Shown here: one piece after another, positions 34,857-44,738 of the stretch
Position numbering within the stretch: position 1 is the first letter of the stretch
How the letters are laid out: the number at the start of each line of letters is the position of its first letter
Notes under the pieces: model-generated
What the model was told of the DNA's origin: nothing
The model's input: the letters and a program-made list of their open reading frames with translations, nothing else
The model's database searches: none
Program-made: the position numbers and the translations under genes
NCBI RefSeq assembly: GCF_901875575.1
Contig: NZ_CABFMF010000055.1
Span: forward strand, 1 to 64,000
DNA from: an uncultured Streptococcus sp.
GTDB lineage: Bacteria > Bacillota > Bacilli > Lactobacillales > Streptococcaceae
DNA: 64,000 nt
Direction: 5' to 3'

Positions 34857-35549
34857 TTATTTTCCAAGGTAGTATTCAGAAACGACGTTCAATTTTTCAT
34901 CAAATTCGAATACCAATGGTGGGAAGTTAGGGATTTCCACGTCCATGATTTCATCATCTGACAAACCTTTGATGTGTTTTACAAGGGCACGGATTGAGTT
35001 ACCGTGAGCTCCTACAAATACATTTTTACCACCTTTAAGTGCTGGAGCGATTTTGTCTTCCCAGAATGGAAGGGCACGTTCCAAAGTTACTTTCAAGTTT
35101 TCAGCATCTGGAATTACTGAGTCGTCAAGTGAAGCGTAACGACGGTCTGTGTGAGCTGAGTGCTCATCATCACGATCCATGTTTGGAGGCAATACATCGT
35201 ATGAACGACGCCAGATGTGAACTTGCTCATCACCAAATTGTTCAGCAGCTTCAGCCTTGTTTTTACCAGTCAAACCACCATAGTGACGTTCGTTCAAACG
35301 CCATGATTTTTCAACTGGAATCCACAATTGGTCAGCAGCTTCAAGAGCCAAGTTAGTAGTTTTGATAGCACGTTTCAATACTGAAGTATAAGCTTGGTCA
35401 AATTCGATACCAGCTTCTTTGATCAATTTACCAGCGTCAATCGCTTGTTGTGTACCTTTTTCAGACAAATCAACATCAGCCCAACCAGTGAAAAGGTTAG
35501 CTTTGTTCCATTCAGACTCACCGTGGCGAGCAAAAACCAATTTTACCAT
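34857..35549 (-). CDS. gpmA: 2,3-bisphosphoglycerate-dependent phosphoglycerate mutase
   Basis: 230 residues. It interconverts 3- and 2-phosphoglycerate in glycolysis. The phosphohistidine motif is FARHGESEWN (His9), with NLFTGWADVDLS, the RHYGGL region and the second His in FVGAHGNSIRAL. Full length. ATG 35549 follows AAAGGAGA. Monocistronic, with a strong terminator. Confidence 0.97.
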   Translation of the reverse strand: MVKLVFARHGESEWNKANLFTGWADVDLSEKGTQQAIDAGKLIKEAGIEFDQAYTSVLKRAIKTTNLALEAADQLWIPVEKSWRLNERHYGGLTGKNKAEAAEQFGDEQVHIWRRSYDVLPPNMDRDDEHSAHTDRRYASLDDSVIPDAENLKVTLERALPFWEDKIAPALKGGKNVFVGAHGNSIRALVKHIKGLSDDEIMDVEIPNFPPLVFEFDEKLNVVSEYYLGK

Positions 35550-35638
35550 TAGATGGATTCTCCTTTAAATTTTCCGAGGTTTCCCCTCGTTTATCTATTC
35601 TATTTTACACAATTTTTCACAAAAAAGCTAGTTAAAAC

Positions 35639-35674
35639 CAAAAAGGAAAGGACTGTTTGGCAATCCTTTTCCTT
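35639..35674 (-). terminator. Terminator after ileS
   Basis: An imperfect G/A-rich stem (GGAAAAGGATTG paired with CAGTCCTTTCC on the minus strand) is followed by TTTTTT, immediately downstream of the ileS stop. Confidence 0.75.
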
Positions 35675-35694
35675 CTTAGTATCATACAACAACC

Positions 35695-38487
35695 TTATTT
35701 CTCTTCAAATCCTTCTTCAACTGCGTCTGCAAAGTTTTCTTCTACGATGCTTGCACAGTGGTCACAGATGACTGCCTGGTAGCTGCGTTCTGCTGTTGTT
35801 GGGTCGATACGACGGCAACGGTCACATACTTCACCTGCAGCGCGTTCTACTGTGAAGGCTACATCTTCGAAGCTAACGGCAGCTTCTGGAGCTGGTCCTT
35901 CTGCGATGGTCAAGTCTGACACGATTAAAAGTTGAGCAACATTGCTGTTTACTGCTTCGAGTAGAGTTTTCACAACTTTATTTGGATAAACTGTCAAGTG
36001 TGCTTCAAGTGATTTACCGATAACTTTTGCATTACGAGCTTCTTCCAAGGCTTTTTGAGCTTGTCCACGGAAGTCCATGAAAGCAGCCCATGTATCCAAG
36101 ATTTCTTCTTGGTTAGCAAAAGTTTCTGCTTCTGGCAATTCTGACAATTGAACGAAGTCTTCGGCTTCAAACTCTAGATATGACCAGATTTCTTCCGCAG
36201 TGTGAGGAAGGATTGGTGTCAAGAGTTTCGTGATTTTGACAAGAATGTCATAGAAGACAGTCTGCATTTGACGGCGTTCCAATGATTTGGCACCTTCGAT
36301 GTAAACAACATCTTTGGCAAAATCAAGGTAGAATGCTGACAAGTCAACGTTGATAAAGTTCACCAAGGCCTTGTAGATTGTCAAGAATTCAAAGTTTGCA
36401 TAAGCGTCACGAATGGTCTTGACAAGCTGGTTAAAGCGAATCGTCATGTACTTATCAACTGAACGAAGTTCATCGTAAGCTACTGAATCTTGAGCTGGGT
36501 TAAAGTCAGATGTATTGGCAATCAAGAAACGAAGGGTATTACGGATCTTACGGTAAGTTTCAGAGACTTGGCTCAAGATATCCATAGAGATACGCACATC
36601 GTTGCTTGAGTCAACACTTGTTACCCAGAGACGCAAGATTTCTGCACCAAATTGTTTTTCAACATCGCTTGGAGCAATGGTATTTCCAAGAGATTTAGAC
36701 ATCTTCTCACCTTTACCATCAAGGGTAAAACCTTGTGACAAGATTTGTTTGTAAGGTGCTACGCCATGGTTGGCAACAGATGTAATGAGTGATGAGTTGA
36801 ACCAACCACGGTATTGGTCAGAACCTTCAAGGTAAAGGTCAGCTGGATAAGTCAGATTTGGACGATTTACCAAAACACCATTCCATGATGAACCTGAGTC
36901 AAACCAAACGTCCATGATATCAGTTTCTTTTTTGAACTCGCCATTTGGTGAACCTGGATGAGTAAATCCTTCTGGCAAGAGGTCTTTGGCATCACGTTCC
37001 CACCAAATGCTTGAACCATGTACTTCAAAGAGTTGAGCCACATGTTCAATAGTCTCAGCTGTCATGATAGCTGTACCGTCTTCTGCATAGAAGATTGGAA
37101 GTGGAACACCCCAAGCACGTTGACGAGAGATAACCCAGTCACCACGGTCACGGATCATATTGTAAAGACGTACTTTACCCCATTCTGTATGGAATTTAAC
37201 TTTATCAATAGCATCCAAGATTTCTTGGCGGAATTTTGAAACAGAGGCGAACCACTGTGGCACTGCACGCCAGATAATTGGTTTCTTGGTACGCCAGTCA
37301 AATGGGTATGAGTGAGAGATTTCTTCTTGAGCAAGAAGGAGGTTACCAAGTTTTTCAATAACAGTTGGAACTACCTTTTCATAGAATTGACCTTCAAACT
37401 CAGGACCAGCATTCTTCGTCATGATACCACGTTCGTCAACAGTCACTGCGACTTCAAGACCATTAGCAATACCAACATTGTAGTCGTCCTCACCAAAACC
37501 AGGGGCTGTATGGACAATACCAGTACCAGAATCAGTCGTAACGTGGTCACCAAGGATAACCAACTCATCTACAGCTGTATCCCAAGGATGTTCTGTCACG
37601 ATATGGTTTAATTCTTGACCACGATAAGTTGCTAAAACTTGAACATCAACCCAGCCAAACTTCTCAGACAAGCTAGTCAACAATTCTGAAGCAACGACAA
37701 ACTTACGAGCTTCATCAGCAGGTTGAACCAAAACATAATCAATATCTGCACCAACCGTCAAACCACGAGAAGCTGTGATAGTAAATGGAGTAGTGGTCCA
37801 AACAACGATATAAGTATCTGTGTCTAGAACACCTTTGCCATCTTTAACTTTATTGGCATAGTAAAGGGAAGTTGAAATCAAATCATGGTATTCAATTTCT
37901 GCTTCTGCAAGGGCTGACTCAGATGACCAAGACCAGTAAACTGGCTTGGCACCACGGTAGATATAGCCTTTATTAGCCATCTCACCAAATACACGGATTT
38001 GGGCTGCTTCATAGTCTGGAGTTAAAGTCACATATAAATTTTCCCAGTCACCTGACATCCCCAAGCGCTTGAAATCATCACGTTGTTTATAAACTTGAGA
38101 AAGAGCATACTCACGGCAAAGTTTCAAGTATTCAACCAATTCCATTTCTTTACGCTTAACACCTTGTTTGGCCAAAACTTGCTCAATTGGTAAACCATGA
38201 GTATCCCAACCAGGGATAAATGGCGCGTAGAAACCTGACATAGATTTTGAACGAACAATGATATCTTTTGAAATCTTGTTCATAGCATGCCCTACGTGGA
38301 TATTCCCATTAGCATATGGAGGCCCATCATGCAAGGTAAAATGTGGTTTCCCTTGGTTCAATTCTTGACGACGTTGATATAGCTTTGCATCATCCCATTC
38401 CTTTTGCCAAACTGGCTCTTTAGTAGGAAGACCTGCACGCATTGGGAATTCAGTTTTCCCAAGATTAAGGGTATCTTTAAGTTTCAT
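35695..38487 (-). CDS. ileS: Isoleucyl-tRNA synthetase
   Basis: 930-residue class I synthetase charging tRNA-Ile. The HIGH motif appears as HVGH (64-67), KMSKS as GEKMSKSLGN, the editing domain holds the usual WTTTPFT, and the C-terminal zinc finger is CDRCRRI with CDHC. Full length and of the bacterial type. ATG 38487 follows AAAGGAG. Expression is set by the T-box leader just upstream. It is the last gene of the ftsA-ftsZ-divIVA chromosomal cluster. Confidence 0.98.
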   Translation of the reverse strand: MKLKDTLNLGKTEFPMRAGLPTKEPVWQKEWDDAKLYQRRQELNQGKPHFTLHDGPPYANGNIHVGHAMNKISKDIIVRSKSMSGFYAPFIPGWDTHGLPIEQVLAKQGVKRKEMELVEYLKLCREYALSQVYKQRDDFKRLGMSGDWENLYVTLTPDYEAAQIRVFGEMANKGYIYRGAKPVYWSWSSESALAEAEIEYHDLISTSLYYANKVKDGKGVLDTDTYIVVWTTTPFTITASRGLTVGADIDYVLVQPADEARKFVVASELLTSLSEKFGWVDVQVLATYRGQELNHIVTEHPWDTAVDELVILGDHVTTDSGTGIVHTAPGFGEDDYNVGIANGLEVAVTVDERGIMTKNAGPEFEGQFYEKVVPTVIEKLGNLLLAQEEISHSYPFDWRTKKPIIWRAVPQWFASVSKFRQEILDAIDKVKFHTEWGKVRLYNMIRDRGDWVISRQRAWGVPLPIFYAEDGTAIMTAETIEHVAQLFEVHGSSIWWERDAKDLLPEGFTHPGSPNGEFKKETDIMDVWFDSGSSWNGVLVNRPNLTYPADLYLEGSDQYRGWFNSSLITSVANHGVAPYKQILSQGFTLDGKGEKMSKSLGNTIAPSDVEKQFGAEILRLWVTSVDSSNDVRISMDILSQVSETYRKIRNTLRFLIANTSDFNPAQDSVAYDELRSVDKYMTIRFNQLVKTIRDAYANFEFLTIYKALVNFINVDLSAFYLDFAKDVVYIEGAKSLERRQMQTVFYDILVKITKLLTPILPHTAEEIWSYLEFEAEDFVQLSELPEAETFANQEEILDTWAAFMDFRGQAQKALEEARNAKVIGKSLEAHLTVYPNKVVKTLLEAVNSNVAQLLIVSDLTIAEGPAPEAAVSFEDVAFTVERAAGEVCDRCRRIDPTTAERSYQAVICDHCASIVEENFADAVEEGFEEK

Positions 38488-38513
38488 AGTATCTCCTTTA
38501 ATAAAAATTACAA

Positions 38514-38720
38514 ATTAAAAACCACGACTTCAGCAAAGGACGAAGATCGTGGTACCACCTTTATTCGAAAAAAGACTATGCTTTTTTCCTCTTAACCCGT
38601 AACGTGGGAAACGTCAAATCTTACTAGCTTCAGACTTGAGTTTTTGAGAGGATAATCTTATCAATAGGGATTACAGGACTCACACCATCTCCTGCTCGCT
38701 GGAAATATAAGGATAAGATA
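38514..38720 (-). ncRNA. T-box riboswitch (isoleucine) controlling ileS
   Basis: The minus-strand leader contains the canonical T-box AAGGTGGTACCACG (38561-38548). It is nested in a terminator whose stem CCACGA-TCTTCG...CGAAG-TCGTGG ends with a T-run at 38520-38517. Upstream, about 38640-38700, the Stem I region has GATGGTGTGAGTCC-like sequence and an ATC triplet as candidate specifier. Uncharged tRNA-Ile would stabilise the antiterminator. Confidence 0.92.
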
Positions 38721-38738
38721 TTGTTCTCAGAATATTTC

Positions 38739-39596
38739 TTATAAAATTGTAACAGATTCTTTTTGAGTAACATAGTCTGAATCTGAATGAACAGGTTCAT
38801 CGTCTACTTCTGCATAATATCTGGAAGCTCCTAGTGAATCTTCAGACATTTGAGAATCTGAATAAGATTGAGTTTCATTAGCTGATGAAGACAATTGATC
38901 TTGCTCAGCCTTTTTCTCTGCTTCAGCAAGTTCCTTATTGGCTGCTTCGATACGCGCTTGTAACTCTGCCATCTCTTCTGGAGAAAACTGACGAGTAATA
39001 TCAATCGGCTCTTCTTCATGATAAGATGAAACTGAAACTCCAAGTACCTCACTAACAACTTCTTTAAAAGCCTCATCACTTGTTTGAAGATAAGTAGCTG
39101 TTGGACGAAGAATATCTTCCCAATCAGAAGATTCAACAATAGCCAATTGACTCTCAATTGTTGATTTCAAACGTTGATGGAAGACACGACTCTTGTTCTT
39201 TAATTCTTCTGTTTCAACGGCAACTTTTTTTGCGTTATCTGCTGCTTGGCGAAGAATTTCATTTGCTTTATATTTAGCTTCTTCTAACAAGCGTTGAGCA
39301 CTTTGTTCTGCCTGCTGAATAATATTATTTGAACGTTCATTTGCAGCTTGTTTCACTCTTTCAGCCGTATCTTGCGCAATCAAAACAGATTGACTTAATG
39401 AATCTTTCATTTCATCAAAATAAGACAAGCGTTCTTCTAAACTTTTAATATGTAAATCCTTATCATGATTAGATCGAACTAAATCTTCATAGTCACGAAC
39501 TACAATATCTAAAAATTCATCTACTTCTTCTGGATCAAAACCTCTGAATCTTGTTCCAAAGGTTTTATCTTTAATTTCTAACGATGTAATTGGCAT
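38739..39596 (-). CDS. divIVA: Cell division protein DivIVA
   Basis: 285 residues. It starts MPITSLEIKDKTFGTRFRGF, the DivIVA membrane-binding head with conserved FRGFDPEEVDEFLD, followed by long coiled coils (about 35-150) and an acidic serine-rich tail. It marks negative curvature at septum and poles and organises peripheral growth in ovococci. ATG 39596 is used because GAGGAAG is correctly placed and the family starts here. Four upstream in-frame codons overlap ylmH spacing. Confidence 0.96.
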   Translation of the reverse strand: MPITSLEIKDKTFGTRFRGFDPEEVDEFLDIVVRDYEDLVRSNHDKDLHIKSLEERLSYFDEMKDSLSQSVLIAQDTAERVKQAANERSNNIIQQAEQSAQRLLEEAKYKANEILRQAADNAKKVAVETEELKNKSRVFHQRLKSTIESQLAIVESSDWEDILRPTATYLQTSDEAFKEVVSEVLGVSVSSYHEEEPIDITRQFSPEEMAELQARIEAANKELAEAEKKAEQDQLSSSANETQSYSDSQMSEDSLGASRYYAEVDDEPVHSDSDYVTQKESVTIL

Positions 39597-39604
39597 ATTC
39601 TTCC

Positions 39605-40390
39605 TCACTTACTTACTAACAATTGGACCGTTAATTTCTTTTTGTCTTTTTTTGTTTGCCCATTGTCTCTAACAAGTTTCAATCGACCATATTTTCTTAC
39701 ACTTATCAAATCACCAATCTGGAGTAAATAATCCAATTTTTCAACTAGGTGATAATTGACCTGTACTGCTTGCTTTACAATTAATTGATTCGCCTGATTT
39801 CTGGATAACTTGAAGACACCTGCAATAAGAACATCTAATCTACAACTAGATATACAAATCTCTATTTCTTGATAATTCTCAACTTTTTCTAGTTTCTCAC
39901 TAAAATCTCGTTCCTCAAGATTAACAGGTAAACGTGCGATTTTCTTAATTCCATCTTGGAAAAGAGATAGAAATTGACGATTAATAATAATCTGTGCTCT
40001 CTCTTCTTTGATCAATATATCACCAAACAATTTTCTATCAATCCCTAACTGATTTAAAACAGTACCTAGAATTTTTGAATGCGTTAATTTTTCAAATTTA
40101 TTAGGATAAATTATTTCTTGCAAAGACAATTCAAAATCAGAAAATTCTGGTTCAAAGTAATCAGGATACAAGAGAACTCTTACATACTCAGTTTCAATAA
40201 ACTGTCGACTACTCAAGTAAGAGACATTATTTGTAGAAGCTAAGACTTTTAAAATTTTTTCTTGGTGAGGATTTACAAAAGGCGTTACAAAAGGTGAATA
40301 TGTGCTATCTACCTTTTTTATCCATTCTAACCCCTTATCAATAAAAGAGGAATCGCTCTTAGAAAAATGTTGATAAATCATTTTACTCAT
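39605..40390 (-). CDS. ylmH: S4-domain RNA-binding protein YlmH
   Basis: 261 residues: an N-terminal region unique to YlmH, the middle part RLFGDILIKEERAQIIINRQF, and a C-terminal S4 RNA-binding domain (about 180-245) with LDVLIAGVFKLSRNQANQLI and DLISVRKYGRLKL. YlmH homologues bind the ribosome and recycle stalled peptidyl-tRNA complexes in the quality control pathway. The ATG overlaps the ylmG stop (ATGA) and has no good ribosome binding site, so coupling is likely. Confidence 0.92.
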   Translation of the reverse strand: MSKMIYQHFSKSDSSFIDKGLEWIKKVDSTYSPFVTPFVNPHQEKILKVLASTNNVSYLSSRQFIETEYVRVLLYPDYFEPEFSDFELSLQEIIYPNKFEKLTHSKILGTVLNQLGIDRKLFGDILIKEERAQIIINRQFLSLFQDGIKKIARLPVNLEERDFSEKLEKVENYQEIEICISSCRLDVLIAGVFKLSRNQANQLIVKQAVQVNYHLVEKLDYLLQIGDLISVRKYGRLKLVRDNGQTKKDKKKLTVQLLVSK

Positions 40391-40650
40391 AGAAAGAAAA
40401 ATAGTATTCGAATAAGCTGCTCCCCTAGAAAACGAACTAGCAATACAGCAATCCAAACAGATAAATCAAGACCTGCGAACTGAAGTGGTAAACGTTGCAA
40501 AGGTGTCAAGATTGGCTTCACTAAACTAATAATCAAACGTCCTAAACTAGATTTATAGGCATTTGGAAACCAAGACATCAGAGCAAAGATTACTAAAATT
40601 AGAGAATAAATATCTACAGCATTTTGAACAAAACGAATGAGAAAAAGCAT
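40387..40650 (-). CDS. ylmG: YggT-family membrane protein YlmG
   Basis: 87 residues, two transmembrane segments (about 3-27 and 60-85) separated by the YggT motif SWFPNAYKSSLGRLIISLVKP. It is a small division-associated membrane protein in the ylm cluster, of uncertain role. It overlaps sepF by 1 bp and ylmH by 4 bp. Confidence 0.92.
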   Translation of the reverse strand: MLFLIRFVQNAVDIYSLILVIFALMSWFPNAYKSSLGRLIISLVKPILTPLQRLPLQFAGLDLSVWIAVLLVRFLGEQLIRILFFFL

Positions 40651-41183
40651 TATTTCACTCTCGAACGTTTCATATCAAAACCAAACTCACCATTTTGTGA
40701 TTCATCTGGAATTTTGATATCTTCAATATTGACAACAACATCAACTGGAGTTAAAAGATACATAGTCGATGCTACTTTCTTCATATTACCAGCTAAAACG
40801 TGACGCGCACCATCCAAATAATCTAGACAACGACGTGCTTGAACTTCAGTCATATATTGAAAATCAATCAAAACACTTTCATTACCTGCTAACAAATCTA
40901 CAATTTCCGTTGCGTCTTCATAGTTTCTAGGATAACGCACATCAATAGTGACCTTATCTGTAGAGCGTTTACTTTGCATCGCCAACTCTTGTTGACGAGC
41001 ATGAAGACGAGTGATATTTTTATCTTTAGAAGGAGTAGTTGTAATTTCTTGAGGTAACTCTTTTATAGGAGCTATTGAGGGGGCAGCACTCTCTTCAGCT
41101 ACAGGCTGATAAACGTTGCTGACTCCTTCTCCATCTTCTGTAAAATAATCTATAAATCTATCAAATCTATCTTTTAAAGACAT
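40650..41183 (-). CDS. sepF: Cell division protein SepF
   Basis: 177 residues: N-terminal amphipathic membrane anchor (MSLKDRFDRFIDYFTED), a variable linker, then the SepF core (about 78-165) with the ring-forming region VLIDFQYMTEVQARRCLDYLDG and ending in VDVVVNIEDIKIP. It bundles FtsZ filaments and tethers them to the membrane beside FtsA. It is positioned between ylmE and ylmG as in other streptococci. Confidence 0.96.
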   Translation of the reverse strand: MSLKDRFDRFIDYFTEDGEGVSNVYQPVAEESAAPSIAPIKELPQEITTTPSKDKNITRLHARQQELAMQSKRSTDKVTIDVRYPRNYEDATEIVDLLAGNESVLIDFQYMTEVQARRCLDYLDGARHVLAGNMKKVASTMYLLTPVDVVVNIEDIKIPDESQNGEFGFDMKRSRVK

Positions 41184-41192
41184 AATTCTTTC

Positions 41193-41864
41193 CTACTTAA
41201 AAAATGCTGTACCAATTCGGACAAATGTAGAACCATGGTTAATCGCTTCTTTATAATCACGACTCATACCCATACTTAAATCCATCATCGGCATATTGGG
41301 AATTTGTTTTTCTCTAATCTCTAATTGCAAATCTTGTGTAGCTTTAAAAATTTTATTCAGTTCTTCAGAACTAGCTTCAAAGGGAGCCATAGTCATTAGA
41401 CCTACATACTCGATATTGTCTAATGAAGCTAATGCTGGCAAGGAATCTAATAGTTCTTCCTTTGAAAAGCCATGTTTACTCTCTTCCTGAGAAATATTCA
41501 CTTGTATGAAACACTTAACTATTCGATTACTTCTTTTTTGGATTTCTTCAGCTAACTTCAACGAATCCAAAGCGTGGAAATAATCTACATAATTAATCAC
41601 ATCCTTAACTTTTCGTCTTTGTAAGGTTCCGATTAAATGCCATGTTAAATTATAATCTTTTAAAGCACTATACTTCTCTAAAAACTTATCTACACGATTT
41701 TCACCAATATGATGGACACCTAGCGGAAGCAAAGCTTCCGCGATTGATATCTCTACATATTTTGTAACAGCAATGACAGAAACAGAATCATTATCTCTTC
41801 CCACTCGCTGACTTGCATCTTTTATTTGTTGAAAAACTCGTTCAGTATTTTCTCTCAAATTCAT
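41193..41864 (-). CDS. ylmE: YggS-family pyridoxal phosphate homeostasis protein
   Basis: 223 residues, fold-type III PLP-binding protein without catalytic domain partner. The PLP lysine is in VIAVTKYV (Lys35). GENRVDKF, WHLIGTLQRRKVK, VNISQEESKHG and LSMGMSRDYKEAI follow in family order. It controls free PLP levels. Placed between ftsZ (4-bp gap) and sepF. Confidence 0.94.
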   Translation of the reverse strand: MNLRENTERVFQQIKDASQRVGRDNDSVSVIAVTKYVEISIAEALLPLGVHHIGENRVDKFLEKYSALKDYNLTWHLIGTLQRRKVKDVINYVDYFHALDSLKLAEEIQKRSNRIVKCFIQVNISQEESKHGFSKEELLDSLPALASLDNIEYVGLMTMAPFEASSEELNKIFKATQDLQLEIREKQIPNMPMMDLSMGMSRDYKEAINHGSTFVRIGTAFFK

Positions 41865-41868
41865 TTAA

Positions 41869-43125
41869 TTAACGATTTTTGAAAAATGGAGGTGTGTCCA
41901 GCTCATCTTCATCTTGAAAAGATGGTGCTTCGAAACGTTCAACTGGTGAAACAACAGAATCCGTTGCACGAACAATTGTTTCACGACGTAAGTCCCAATC
42001 ACCAAATGCAGAAGCTTGAGAAGTTTCCATTCGACGATGTGTTGGACTTGGCATCTCTACTGATTCAGCCATATCAAAGTTACGATCGTAGTTACGTACA
42101 TGACTTGGGCTAGTTTGCTCACGACGAACGGGTTGATTTGGAGCATGAGCTACTACCTTCTCTACGCGATCTTGACGAACACCTGTCGCAACGACTGTTA
42201 CACGAATTTCATCACGCATACTTTCATCGATTGATGTACCCAGCCAGATATTCACTCCCTGTCCAGCTGCTTGGTTAACAATTTCTGATGCTTCCTCAGC
42301 TTCAATCAAAGTTAAGTCAAGACCACCTGTCACGTTAACAATAACATCTTCTGCTCCATCAATAGTTGTTTCAAGAAGTGGCGAGTAGATAGCTTTCCTA
42401 GCTGCCTCAACAACTCGTTCTTCTCCACTACCAATTCCAATACCCATAAGAGCATTTCCTTTGTTGGCCATTACCGTTTTTACATCAGCAAAATCTAGGT
42501 TAATTAAACCAGGATTTGTAATCAAGTCAGTAATTCCTTGAACACCCTGACGTAGAACATTATCTGCTTCACTGAGTGCTTCTAGTAATGGGGTCTTTTT
42601 GTCAACAATTTCAAGCAGGTTATTGTTTGAAATAATCAATAATGTATCAACGTGCTCACGAAGTTGGTTGATCCCTTCAACAGCGAACTGTCCACGTTTG
42701 CTTCCTTCAAAGCCAAAAGGACGCGTCACAACACCAACTGTAAGAGCACCTAAATCTTTAGCAATACGGGCAATAACTGGAGCAGCTCCTGTACCAGAAC
42801 CTCCTCCCATACCAGCAGTGATAAAGACCATATCTGCTCCGCTAATAGCAGCTGCCAATGTTTCTTCGCTTTCTTCTGCAGCTTTACGACCAACTTCAGG
42901 TTGACCTCCTGCACCCAAACCACGGGTTAGCTTAGGACCTAACTGAATAACAGTCTCAGCTTTTGTACTACTTAATGCTTGTACATCAGTGTTTGCTGCG
43001 ATAAACTCCACGCCTGCAACACCTTCATCAACCATGCGATTAATGGCATTACCGCCACCTCCACCTACACCGATTACCTTAATAACGGCACCTTGAGCTG
43101 CTGCTGTATCAAATGAAAATGTCAT
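41869..43125 (-). CDS. ftsZ: Cell division GTPase FtsZ
   Basis: 418-residue tubulin homologue that forms the Z-ring. The nucleotide loop is GGGGGNAINRM near residue 21, the tubulin signature GGGSGTG is at 107-113, and the synergy loop is intact. A glutamine/arginine-rich linker leads to the C-terminal peptide DELDTPPFFKNR that binds FtsA and SepF. Full length. It follows ftsA by 17 bp. Confidence 0.98.
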   Translation of the reverse strand: MTFSFDTAAAQGAVIKVIGVGGGGGNAINRMVDEGVAGVEFIAANTDVQALSSTKAETVIQLGPKLTRGLGAGGQPEVGRKAAEESEETLAAAISGADMVFITAGMGGGSGTGAAPVIARIAKDLGALTVGVVTRPFGFEGSKRGQFAVEGINQLREHVDTLLIISNNNLLEIVDKKTPLLEALSEADNVLRQGVQGITDLITNPGLINLDFADVKTVMANKGNALMGIGIGSGEERVVEAARKAIYSPLLETTIDGAEDVIVNVTGGLDLTLIEAEEASEIVNQAAGQGVNIWLGTSIDESMRDEIRVTVVATGVRQDRVEKVVAHAPNQPVRREQTSPSHVRNYDRNFDMAESVEMPSPTHRRMETSQASAFGDWDLRRETIVRATDSVVSPVERFEAPSFQDEDELDTPPFFKNR

Positions 43126-43142
43126 AGTTTCTATTTCCTCTT

Positions 43143-44522
43143 TTATTCATCAAACATACTTCCGATTAAGCCTCGGAAACGATCTGCGATTTTTTGTTTA
43201 TTTTGAGAAGACGGTTTTTCTTCTCCAGAACTTGCTCCATTAGTAGAAGGCAAAGGCTCTATTTCTGTATTTGAAATCGGTTGAACAGAAGCTGATTGAG
43301 CGACCTGTGTAACCCGTTGAATCATACCCCCAAAATTAATTGGTTGATGACGTAAAGCATCCTCTCCCTTTACTGCTCGCTGTGCCAAAAGATTAACTTC
43401 TGTTAACTGACCAGCAAATTCGGATAAGCTAATCACATGAGCAAATGCTGGATTTCGGATTCCTACTTGATTTGGAACAAAAAGTTTTACACGAACCCCA
43501 AACACTTCCTGTGCAAGTTCAACCACACCTGGTAAAATAGCATTACCACCAATCAAAACAATTCCACCAGGAAGTTCTAATAGACGTCTTCTTTCTAATT
43601 CTTGTTTGATTTGCTCAAAAATATGCTTAATACGAGCAGAAATGATTTCTGCTAAATATTTTTCAGTGACTTCAACAGGATCAACTTCCCCAATCACTTC
43701 AACTTGGAATGTTTCATTGCTTGCAAGCGAAGGATAAGCTTCACCATAATTTAATTTCAAACCTTCAGCTAACTTTTGAGAAGTTTTCAAGACCTTTGAT
43801 ATATCTTTTGTAACATATTCTCCACCTTCTTGAAGGATATTTGTAAACTGAAGTTCTTGATTACGGATTGTAGCAACACTTGTTTGTCCTGCACCCATAT
43901 CAATAACTGTAGCACCAAATTCACGTTCACCTTCATTTAAAACTGATTGGACAATTGCTAAGGGAGAGATAATAATATTATCAAGTTGAATTCCTACGCG
44001 TTCAACTGTTTTACGAAGATTATGTAAGATTGTACGAGGACCTGTATAGAGCAGACCACGCATTTCAAGTCTAACACCCATCATCCCACGTGGATCTCGA
44101 ATTCCTTGGAAACCGTCCACAATAAATTCTTCAGGAATAAAGGTAATAACTTCACGATCAGGTGTCATACTCTTTGTCAATGCTGACTTGACAACATTTT
44201 CTACATCTTGATCTGTAATTTCCTTTGTATCAGATGTAACCGGAATCATTCCTTGAGTTGGTTCTACCTGTAAGAGATTCCCTGGCAAACCAACATTCAC
44301 TGACTTAATAGAAATACCTGCCTTCTCTTCTGCTTGAGAAATAGCTGACTTGATAGTAGCTGCTGCCGCATCAATATCAACGATAATTCCATCCTTTACA
44401 CCTTTACTTTTGGCATTACTTACACCAATTACATTTAGTTCACCATTCCTAAGTTCGGCAACTAATACCTTAATCGAATTAGTTCCGATGTCTAATCCAG
44501 TAAAAAAACCATCTCTAGCCAT
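43143..44522 (-). CDS. ftsA: Cell division protein FtsA
   Basis: 459 residues, actin-like ATPase that anchors FtsZ. It opens FFTGLDIGTNSIKVLVAE (phosphate 1 motif), has VIDMGAGQTSVA (phosphate 2) and GGIVLIGGNAILPGV (adenosine motif), and ends in an amphipathic helix FRGLIGSMFDE. The ATG at 44522 is preceded by GAGAGGAAGCG. An extended -10 promoter lies about 80 bp upstream. First gene of the division cluster. Confidence 0.98.
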   Translation of the reverse strand: MARDGFFTGLDIGTNSIKVLVAELRNGELNVIGVSNAKSKGVKDGIIVDIDAAAATIKSAISQAEEKAGISIKSVNVGLPGNLLQVEPTQGMIPVTSDTKEITDQDVENVVKSALTKSMTPDREVITFIPEEFIVDGFQGIRDPRGMMGVRLEMRGLLYTGPRTILHNLRKTVERVGIQLDNIIISPLAIVQSVLNEGEREFGATVIDMGAGQTSVATIRNQELQFTNILQEGGEYVTKDISKVLKTSQKLAEGLKLNYGEAYPSLASNETFQVEVIGEVDPVEVTEKYLAEIISARIKHIFEQIKQELERRRLLELPGGIVLIGGNAILPGVVELAQEVFGVRVKLFVPNQVGIRNPAFAHVISLSEFAGQLTEVNLLAQRAVKGEDALRHQPINFGGMIQRVTQVAQSASVQPISNTEIEPLPSTNGASSGEEKPSSQNKQKIADRFRGLIGSMFDE

Positions 44523-44599
44523 TGCATCGCTTCCTCTCTATCTTCCAAGTTTCTATGTTCTATTTAATAACTAAAATAGGGCACAGCTATTCACAGAAT

Positions 44600-44608
44600 A
44601 TTATAACA
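44600..44608 (-). promoter_or_regulatory. ftsA extended -10 promoter
   Basis: Minus-strand TGTTATAAT (perfect TATAAT at 44605-44600 with TGn extension). The -35 is weak. It lies in the 203-bp gap between ftsA and the terminator of the YwaF gene, which otherwise holds no gene. Confidence 0.6.
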
Positions 44609-44708
44609 CAAAAAATCCAATAGTGGTCAGTTTTTCCTCAATTTACTTGCTATTTTTTCAATTTCTATCTTCTTTATGACTAAATTCTACGAAAGAATAA
44701 AATTTATG

Positions 44709-44738
44709 AAAAAGAAAGCTCAAAATTAAGCTTTCTTT
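44709..44738 (-). terminator. Terminator overlapping the stop of the YwaF gene
   Basis: AAAGAAAGCT (44711-44720) pairs with AGCTTTCTTT (44729-44738), followed on the minus strand by TTC. The upstream arm contains the end of the coding sequence. Confidence 0.75.
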